Below are positions 20,955 through 26,016 of a DNA stretch of 26,016 bases, piece after piece; positions within the stretch are counted from its first letter, which is position 1; every line of letters starts with the position of its first letter. The stretch is from CAKRPJ01 sp934376955 (GTDB lineage Bacteria > Bacillota > Clostridia > Lachnospirales > Lachnospiraceae): the NCBI GenBank assembly GCA_934376955.1, contig CAKRPJ010000031.1, positions 1 through 26,016 of the forward strand, in the 5' to 3' direction. The position numbers and the translations under genes were made by a program. Under the pieces are notes generated by a model. It ran no database searches. It saw only the letters and a list, made by a program, of their open reading frames with translations, and was not told the DNA's origin.

Positions 20955-22091
20955 ATGAATAAACGTGAAATTTCAGAAATTAAAAAGCAATTTAAGAAAG
21001 ACAATAATGCCATCACGCGAATCTGCGGCTGCTACGTAGATGCAGACAAGCAGATCAAAGCAAATTTAAAGGAAGCCTTCTTTGCCTTATCCGAGGAGGA
21101 AGTCTTTAAATATTATGAGATCTTCAAGAAAACACTCTCCGGCGGGATCGGGAAAAATCTCCACAATCTGGAATATTCTATCCACGATGAAGGCGAGGAC
21201 AGTGCCCACGCTCTTTTAATAAAACTCCGCGATGAAAAGCTTACTGATGACGAAACGGTGGATTCCTTCTATAATAAAGTGATCGAAAACTATGATTACG
21301 GTGAAAACTACTATATCGTGCTGATCCACAGCTCCTACGATATTCCCGGCAGATCGACCGGTAACGAGGAAATGTTTGACGCCTCCGACGAGGTATATAA
21401 CCATATTCTCTGCTCTATCTGCCCGGTAAAGCTCTCGGAGCCCGGTCTCTCCTACAATGAAACGACCGGCTGTATCGAAGAACGTCCGCGGGACTGGTGG
21501 GTACAGGCGCCTATGACCGGATTCCTTTTTCCGGCCTTCAACGACCGAAGCACCGACATCCACAGTCTCCTCTATTTCTCAAAAAATGCGGAGCAGCTGC
21601 ATGATGAGTTCATCGACACCTGCCTCGGAGCTCCATCACCAATCTCCTTTAAGGCCCAAAAGGAGGCCTTCCATGAGATCCTCTCCGACACACTGGGGAA
21701 AGAATGTGACTACGGGATTGTCCGCCAGATCCATGAAAATCTTACCGAGCTGTCCGAGGAGCACAAGGAGGATATGGAGCCATTGCGCCTGTCACAGCCT
21801 GAAGTGAAGGAGCTTCTGGAAAAAAGCGGTGTCGAGCCGGAACAATTAGAGCATTTCGACACTGTATATAAAGAAGCAGCCGGTGAAAACACAGCAATAC
21901 TGGTTCCTGCGATCACCGGCAGCGGAAAATTTGCCGTAAAAACTCCCGATGTGGATATCCGGGTCAATCCCGACCGGCTGGATCTTGTAGAAACACGGAT
22001 CATCGAAGGCCGGCGCTTCCTCGTCATCGCCGTTGAAGATAATGTAGAGGTAAATGGCATGTCCGTAAAAATGTGGGAGGAAAAGGCGTAG
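20955..22091 (+). CDS. DUF4317 family protein
   Basis: A 378-aa soluble protein of the DUF4317 family, common in Lachnospiraceae and related Clostridia, function unknown. It opens with MNKREISEIKKQFKKDNNAI and a conserved ICGCYVDADKQIK (about residues 23-35), has an acidic middle with PRDWWVQAPMTGFLFPAFNDRS (about 179-200), and ends with a beta-rich region VDIRVNPDRLDLVETRIIEGR. There is no signal or membrane segment. GGGGAAAT precedes the ATG, and it lies 15 bp after the MBL gene, suggesting a shared transcript. It converges with the pyruvate-kinase-like gene with only 9 bp between stop codons; no hairpin terminator fits there. Confidence 0.88.
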   Translation: MNKREISEIKKQFKKDNNAITRICGCYVDADKQIKANLKEAFFALSEEEVFKYYEIFKKTLSGGIGKNLHNLEYSIHDEGEDSAHALLIKLRDEKLTDDETVDSFYNKVIENYDYGENYYIVLIHSSYDIPGRSTGNEEMFDASDEVYNHILCSICPVKLSEPGLSYNETTGCIEERPRDWWVQAPMTGFLFPAFNDRSTDIHSLLYFSKNAEQLHDEFIDTCLGAPSPISFKAQKEAFHEILSDTLGKECDYGIVRQIHENLTELSEEHKEDMEPLRLSQPEVKELLEKSGVEPEQLEHFDTVYKEAAGENTAILVPAITGSGKFAVKTPDVDIRVNPDRLDLVETRIIEGRRFLVIAVEDNVEVNGMSVKMWEEKA

Positions 22092-22100
22092 AACGGATCC

Positions 22101-23441
22101 TTACCGATCTGCTTTGCAAGCCCTGTCCTTTACCGCTTCTTCCCCGGTGCGGACCAGATATTCCATTGCCTCCACCGGATATCTTCCGGCCGCAGTTTCT
22201 CCGGTCAGCATAACGGAAGCGGCTCCGTCAAGAACGGCATTATAAATATCCAGAACCTCAGCCCTTGTGGGAACGGCCCTCTCATGCATGGAATCCAGCA
22301 TCTGAGTCACGACCATAAAGGGCTTTTTCTTTGCCCGGCAGCTTGCCGCAAGCTGCTTTTGGATTCCCGGAAGCTTCCATAAAGGCATGGCATTTCCCAG
22401 ATCTCCTCTGGCGATCACGATCTGGTCGCACCACGGCAGCAGCTCATTGATCGCATGAACGCCCTGCATATTTTCAATTTTAGCAAAGATCTCCACCTTC
22501 TCTGCTCCGGCAGCCTGTAACGCACTGCGGAGCGTTAAAAGATCTTCCCGATTTCTTACAAAGGGAAGCATGACTCCCGTAACACCGTACTCTGCCGCCA
22601 TGCCGATGTTTTTACGATCGCTATCCGTAAGCGTCGGCATAGGAAGCTCTTTCCCAATAACAGCAAGACTTTTTCCCGGTTTTAATACCCCCGGTCGCAC
22701 CACGACCGCACTCACGGAAACAGACAAGGCAGTGGGGGTAGAGGCAGTTGCCGGGGTTGCTGCACCTGTTGTTCCTGCGCCTGTTACCGCTGTGTCCGAT
22801 GGAGATTCCGTTATGTTCGATGCCGTTATGTTTGCGGTTACTGTGTTCGCTGCTGCAGCAGGGGCCGGGGCTGCTGCTGCGCCTATTGTTACTGCGGTGT
22901 CCATCTGGGCGGCTGCTATGTTTACTGCCACTACGTTCTCCGGGGCTGCTGCACCTATAACCGCTGCAGCTGCCGGCCCTCCCGACACCTCTTTCACTAG
23001 CAGTTCGATCTTTCCGTCATCGACAAGAATACGATCCCCGGCCTCCACATAATGGAGCAGCATATCCGGCACCGGAATACACAACTTCGCTGCCCCTCTG
23101 TGTTCCGCTTCCTTTTCCATGTCTGTTTGTGCGTTTTTCCCACATACCTGTCCGGCTGCTCCCATGGATACCAACTGTACCGTTTCTCCGGATTCCAGCT
23201 CACAGGTTATACCATTGCGGCCAAGGCGCAGCTCCGGCCCCTGCAGATCGATCAGAATCTGAGGTGCGCCCTTAATGCCGGCTTTCTTTGCCGCCTCTCT
23301 TAAAAGCTCCAGCCAATGGCTGCTCTTATCAAGATCCCCATGTGACAGGTTCAGCCTGATCCCGGTCATACCGGCACGAAACATATTTTCCAATATCTTT
23401 TCATCACCGCAGGACGGCCCCAAAGTCCCATAATACTGCAT
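22101..23441 (-). CDS. pyruvate-kinase-like protein with low-complexity insertion, no C-terminal domain
   Basis: A 446-aa pyruvate kinase family protein. Core motifs are present: TLGPSC (6-11), RLNLSHGD (29-36), LIDLQGPELRLG (63-74), IFAKIENMQGV (318-328; K321, E323), VIARGDLG (342-349; D347), VVTQMLDSM (377-385; T379) and PTRAEVLDIYNAVLDG through MLTGETAAGRYPVEA (391-425). Catalytic residues of the family therefore look intact. Two oddities: residues about 156-246, at the end of the B domain, are an Ala/Thr/Val-rich stretch absent from normal enzymes, and the protein stops after the barrel, lacking the roughly 120-residue C-terminal regulatory domain. It may be a second, divergent paralogue rather than the glycolytic enzyme. 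The start has AAAGGAG before ATG; a 13-bp repeat array lies upstream. Confidence 0.85.
   Translation of the reverse strand: MQYYGTLGPSCGDEKILENMFRAGMTGIRLNLSHGDLDKSSHWLELLREAAKKAGIKGAPQILIDLQGPELRLGRNGITCELESGETVQLVSMGAAGQVCGKNAQTDMEKEAEHRGAAKLCIPVPDMLLHYVEAGDRILVDDGKIELLVKEVSGGPAAAAVIGAAAPENVVAVNIAAAQMDTAVTIGAAAAPAPAAAANTVTANITASNITESPSDTAVTGAGTTGAATPATASTPTALSVSVSAVVVRPGVLKPGKSLAVIGKELPMPTLTDSDRKNIGMAAEYGVTGVMLPFVRNREDLLTLRSALQAAGAEKVEIFAKIENMQGVHAINELLPWCDQIVIARGDLGNAMPLWKLPGIQKQLAASCRAKKKPFMVVTQMLDSMHERAVPTRAEVLDIYNAVLDGAASVMLTGETAAGRYPVEAMEYLVRTGEEAVKDRACKADR
22690..22980 (-). repeat. degenerate repeat DNA coding the Ala/Thr insertion
   Basis: The insert is built from similar blocks such as GGGGCTGCTGC..CCTATT and GGGGTTGCTGCACCTGTT, each followed by GTTACYGCNGTGTCC-like sequence (plus-strand reading). 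The blocks are imperfect and of unequal length. The frame stays open throughout. It points to growth by duplication rather than a foreign domain. Confidence 0.6.
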
Positions 23442-23469
23442 AATAATCTCCTTTATTTCCTATTTTTTT

Positions 23470-23521
23470 ATTTCCCTATTTTATTTCCCTATTTTATTTC
23501 CCTATTTTATTTCCCTATTTT
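23470..23521. repeat. 13-bp tandem repeat, four units
   Basis: Four exact contiguous copies of ATTTCCCTATTTT, with an imperfect fifth toward the gene. On the minus strand each reads AAAATAGGGAAAT, a Shine-Dalgarno-like AGGGA, and the array lies 28-80 bp before the start of the pyruvate-kinase-like gene. Confidence 0.95.
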
Positions 23522-23566
23522 CATTTACATTTATGCCTTGCGTGAACCCCGGTTAATTTTTTATGT

Positions 23567-23728
23567 AGTAAAGCGGACATTCGCAATCCGCTTCGCTACT
23601 TGCTCATGAACGCAGTCGCTTCGCGATCTGTCAGTGGGAGCTTTCAACTCCCACTGACATAAGCATCCCCCTCACCCACCGCTTAGTGCTCCGCGCACTT
23701 GAAGCGGGGGAATGCTTATCTGCGTTCA
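23567..23728 (-). ncRNA. structured repeat element, copy D (full length, subtype 2)
   Basis: 162 nt, same length and plan as copy B with about three substitutions: P1 TGAACGCAG/CTGCGTTCA (23617-23625 with 23720-23728), P2, P3, P4 and P5. In D the outer P2 arm pairs better than in B (four extra C-G pairs after a U-G wobble). The seven-base P3 loop with its flanking pair is the exact reverse complement of that in B. On the minus strand it follows the XRE gene's terminator and precedes the pyruvate-kinase-like gene. No promoter was recognised for it. Confidence 0.6.
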
Positions 23729-23780
23729 TCTCACCATCTAAGTACAATATTCTTCAGGGAGAATCCTACGGATTATTGCC

Positions 23781-23835
23781 GAAAAAGCAGCCTGCCGCAA
23801 TATGGATATCCGCATCCAATATTGCTGACAGACTG
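23781..23835 (-). terminator. terminator of the XRE regulator gene
   Basis: On the minus strand CAGTCTGTCAGCAATAT pairs with ATATTGCGGCAGGCTG (one bulge, two wobbles) with an inner GGAT/ATCC stem, then CTTTTTC. It lies about 30 bp after the gene's stop codon. Confidence 0.82.
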
Positions 23836-23865
23836 CTTAATAACAAAAAACAAGCTATGCTGCTG

Positions 23866-24123
23866 TTATTCTGTGCCACTGCTGACCTTGTCCGGTTCTT
23901 TTTCCTCTTTGTCAACCTCAAAAGGCTCCGGAGTGATTTCCATTATATCTTCCACCGGGCATTGAAGGATACTGCAGAATATTTCCAGCGTATGCGTAGA
24001 CACGTGCATATTCTTTTTCATCCTCCCGATCTGACCGGCACTGATCTTATAATGAGAGATCAGACGGTACTGTGTGACTCCCTTCTTTTCCATCGTCTTC
24101 CATAAGCGATCATAGCTAACCAT
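23866..24123 (-). CDS. XRE-family helix-turn-helix regulator
   Basis: An 85-aa DNA-binding protein of the small Cro/CI-like type found widely in Clostridia (MVSYDRLWKTMEKKGVTQYR opening). The HTH spans about residues 17-40 (TQYRLISHYKISAGQIGRMKKN), followed by VSTHTLEIFCSILQCPVEDIME, the usual last helices of the fold, and an acidic tail. The start at 24123 follows AAGGAGGG; an in-frame ATG at 24153 has no such site. No nearby operator repeat or toxin partner was seen, so its target is unknown. It is followed by a strong terminator. Confidence 0.9.
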   Translation of the reverse strand: MVSYDRLWKTMEKKGVTQYRLISHYKISAGQIGRMKKNMHVSTHTLEIFCSILQCPVEDIMEITPEPFEVDKEEKEPDKVSSGTE

Positions 24124-24214
24124 GTTTATTCCCTCCTTGGTTCTATTTAACATGTATTAGCCATATTTGTCTATTATCTATTTTCTGATAATCGAAATAA
24201 CTCTTAAAAAGACT

Positions 24215-25591
24215 TTATTCAAAAACAACACAGCCGACTACACGCTTCTGCAGATCCGTGATGCGCTCCATCTCTAATCCAACTACACTATATTTGGAAT
24301 CCCGGCACTGTTCGATCAGAACGACCCCGTCACATTCCGGAAGTCTCTTTAAGGTATCTACATCCTCCAGCATATTCCCGCCAGCAAGCACCTTCATTTC
24401 CGGAAGCTCTGCGATCAGCTTATCTGCCGCCTGTTTCACAACTGCAGCATCTGCACTTCCCGTAACAAGGATCGTACTCATATTATCTGTATAATTTCGG
24501 ATATTAGCCGCGATCAGGCTAAATTCTACTGCCTCATTTCCACTGACGGCACGGCCCTCCATACGGTTTAACCATGCATCCACCTTGCACTGAGCTTTTC
24601 CCTTCTTTATTGGAAGGGCTCCTAAAATTGTAACTCCAAAACGTTTCTTCAATTCCTTTGCCGAATATACGGTATCACCAACTATAAATACGGCACAAAC
24701 AAAGAATACCGCCATAAAGCCGCCGACTAAACCGCCGAGAATGAAGAACTTGATTCCGCTCTTTACTGCAAGCTTACGGGAAGAACTGTAATTTTGGGGC
24801 TCCTCCATATCATCCAGCTCTTTCTGCTTTTCCTCTAAACTGGTGTTTAAAGCAGTCAGACGATCTGCTTCCGTTTTATGTGTATCCGCTAAGGTAAGAT
24901 CCACATAAGTGCTCACACTGCGATTGACTGTACTGATCGTATGGGCACCCACACTGGCAGTTACCTGCTCCTGCATACTCTGCATGTGATCTAAAAGTGC
25001 ATCCAGCAGCTTATCTGCTGCTTCCTTTGTGGTATGCTTTGCACTGATCGAAAGGATGTGGTTGGAACCGGCATCTACGGTAACCAGCTCCTGCAGGTAT
25101 CTCGGTTCGCTCTTTAAGGCTGCCGCTACGTCCTCCATAACAGCACTGCTTGTCAGCATCGCACGGTAAACATCAAGGATCGTATTGGTGTAATCCGGAT
25201 TCTGATATATCATTCCGGGCATGATCGTATAGTCTGTTGCTATATACATATCGATCTTTGCCTCGCAGACATCATAAGGACTCATATTGATCCAGATCGA
25301 TTTTTCCATATATTCCTGCTGGTTTTCGATATCTGTTTTCAGATTTTCCAGCTCTCTCTCTGCAGTCTCTTTATTCTTCTCATAAAGCTCCAGATCATCC
25401 CTGTAAGTTTTTTCTGCCTCCGCAACCTTCTCCGGATCATTCTGTGCCCTATAAGTCAATGCTGCTTTTGCGCCGCCTAAAAGGATTGCAAGAAGAACCG
25501 CAACGAGAAGCACCGGTCTCCATCTGTGCAATACCGCAAACATCAGATCCTTCAGATCGATCTCCTGCTCGTATGTAGAATTGTTGTCCAT
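24215..25591 (-). CDS. Wzz/CapA-like chain-length protein with degenerate kinase-like C-terminus
   Basis: Polysaccharide co-polymerase family membrane protein, 458 aa. A Wzz N-terminal domain (EIDLKDLMFAVLHRWRPVLL, residues 10-29) includes TM1 (about 24-45). An extracytoplasmic coiled-coil-rich region (about 50-270) follows, then TM2 (about 281-304). The cytoplasmic tail (about 305-458) resembles a BY-kinase/CpsD fold: LGALPIKKGK, then STILVTGSADAAVVKQAADKL in the place of the Walker A strand-loop-helix, and CDGVVLIEQCRDSKYSVVG..VVGCVVFE as the last strands. The Walker A GK(S/T) and Walker B are missing, so the tail should not bind or transfer phosphate normally. Start after AAGGA; perfect promoter at 25651-25679. 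No glycosyltransferase is in view. Confidence 0.88.
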   Translation of the reverse strand: MDNNSTYEQEIDLKDLMFAVLHRWRPVLLVAVLLAILLGGAKAALTYRAQNDPEKVAEAEKTYRDDLELYEKNKETAERELENLKTDIENQQEYMEKSIWINMSPYDVCEAKIDMYIATDYTIMPGMIYQNPDYTNTILDVYRAMLTSSAVMEDVAAALKSEPRYLQELVTVDAGSNHILSISAKHTTKEAADKLLDALLDHMQSMQEQVTASVGAHTISTVNRSVSTYVDLTLADTHKTEADRLTALNTSLEEKQKELDDMEEPQNYSSSRKLAVKSGIKFFILGGLVGGFMAVFFVCAVFIVGDTVYSAKELKKRFGVTILGALPIKKGKAQCKVDAWLNRMEGRAVSGNEAVEFSLIAANIRNYTDNMSTILVTGSADAAVVKQAADKLIAELPEMKVLAGGNMLEDVDTLKRLPECDGVVLIEQCRDSKYSVVGLEMERITDLQKRVVGCVVFE

Positions 25592-25650
25592 CTTCCTTTT
25601 TCTCCCACTCCTGTATTTTCGGAGATCCTCATAGAATCGCCGGTATATTA

Positions 25651-25679
25651 ACTATATCTGGTTTATGATTCCATGTCAA
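25651..25679 (-). promoter_or_regulatory. sigma-A promoter for the Wzz-like gene
   Basis: On the minus strand TTGACA (25674-25679), 17 bp, TATAGT (25651-25656), giving a leader of about 55 nt. Confidence 0.85.
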
Positions 25680-25766
25680 GCCATCCTTTTCATCTGCCAC
25701 ATTAGTGCCACATAAACAATCGGTGAAAACGCAGAAAGTGCCGCAAAACAGGGGAAGGACACACCG

Positions 25767-26016
25767 AGTCTCCGGCAAGCTCATGAAAGTTTGCTTTTTA
25801 CGCAACTCGTCACCTTTCGCAGCAGTCCCTAGCCTCCGGCTAGCTCACGAAAGTTTGTTTTTTACGCATTTCGTCACCTAGCCCAGCAGTCCTTAGCCTC
25901 CGGCTAGCTCACGAACGCTTGCTTTTTGCGCTTTTCGTCACCTCGTCCAGCAGTCCCTAGCCTCCGGCTAGCTCACGAAAGTTCGCTTTTGGGGCATTTC
26001 GTCACCTCGTCCGGCA
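25767..26016. repeat. 64-bp tandem repeat, about four units, cut by window edge
   Basis: The anchor CTCCGGC recurs with exact 64-bp spacing (units begin at 25767, 25831, 25895 and 25959), and the last unit runs to the window end. Each unit has a palindrome CTAGCC-TCC-GGCTAG (weaker in unit 1) and an inverted pair CACGAA..TTCGTCAC around a T-rich loop, so each can form two hairpins. Units differ by scattered substitutions, least in the palindrome core. No ORF, promoter or spacer-like unique sequence is seen; 25680-25766 shows nothing recognisable. Confidence 0.9.

Noticed and set aside
22570..23052. Plus-strand 160-aa frame opposite the pyruvate-kinase-like insert
   Set aside because: It is an Ala/Val/Thr-rich mirror of the GC-rich repeat insert, with no ribosome binding site; both frames open because of repetitive codons.
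23686..24105. Plus-strand 139-aa frame across element D and the XRE gene
   Set aside because: It crosses a structured repeat and a strong minus-strand terminator and is antisense to a recognisable HTH gene.
25846..25882. Mini-ORF with SD-like AGGTGA in the minus strand of a 64-bp repeat unit (MRKKQTFVS)
   Set aside because: The start codon is not kept in the other units (TTG in unit 1, AAG in unit 3), and the 64-bp period changes frame, so there is no sign of selection for coding.
25767..26016. CRISPR array
   Set aside because: Whole 64-bp units repeat without unique spacers, and no cas genes are present. The same holds for the 13-, 17- and 18-bp arrays.

Overview
The window reads as a chromosomal segment from a low- to mid-GC gut-type Firmicute, most likely a Lachnospiraceae/Clostridia member. 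The reasons are gene content (class III fructose-1,6-bisphosphatase, a DUF4317 protein, a DUF1700 membrane protein, a C_GCAxxG_C_C protein, a THF-riboswitch-controlled FolT, an AbgT transporter with M20 and M55 peptidases), strong AGGAGG-type ribosome binding sites, sigma-A promoters and tRNA genes without encoded CCA. The genus cannot be fixed from the sequence alone. There is no phage, intact transposase or CRISPR array. Most genes are housekeeping or metabolic; the unusual content is in the intergenic DNA and in repeat-expanded proteins.

Layout. 1-2160 (minus): KtrA/KtrB potassium uptake pair. 2368-4127 (minus): PepT-like M20 peptidase and a NERD-like membrane protein, divergent from an AbgT-family transporter (4373-5914, plus). 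6236-7042 (minus): M55 D-aminopeptidase. 7201-7773 (minus): C_GCAxxG_C_C protein. 7963-8529: tRNA-Gln (plus), then tRNA-Pro, Gly, Arg and His as one minus-strand operon with a consensus promoter and a terminator. 8654-12571 (minus): operon of THUMP-type RNA methyltransferase, secreted papain-like protease, RdgB and YfcE. 12737-15093 (minus): rhodanese, a small Asn/Ser-rich protein and a MATE transporter. 15258-15990 (plus): THF riboswitch and folT. 16348-19966 (minus): NlpC/P60 endopeptidase, DUF1700 protein and class III FBPase. 20130-22091 (plus): MBL hydrolase and DUF4317 protein. 22101-25591 (minus): a pyruvate-kinase-like protein with a large low-complexity insertion and no C-terminal domain, an XRE regulator and a Wzz-like polysaccharide co-polymerase. 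25767-26016: a 64-bp tandem repeat running off the right edge.

The main discovery candidate is a family of dispersed 162-nt intergenic elements: full copies at 5937-6098 (minus), 15993-16154 (plus) and 23567-23728 (minus), one cut by the left edge (1-76, minus), and fragments at 17347-17385 and 7862-7886. The copies fold into the same plan: a 9-bp closing stem around three hairpins, then a conserved 3' hairpin. Two sequence subtypes differ in all of the four stems P1-P4 by compensatory changes, and G-U wobbles favour one strand. That is strong internal evidence for a structured RNA. Copies A and C begin 15 and 2 nt after the stop codons of ktrA and folT on the same strand. The sequence does not show whether it is an already catalogued family, for example a HEARO/omega-RNA-like orphan.

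A secondary theme is small tandem-repeat expansion: 18-bp in the C1 protease, 13-bp before the pyruvate-kinase-like gene, 17-bp at the DUF1700 stop codon, 64-bp at the right edge, and an Ala/Thr-rich insert in the pyruvate-kinase-like protein.
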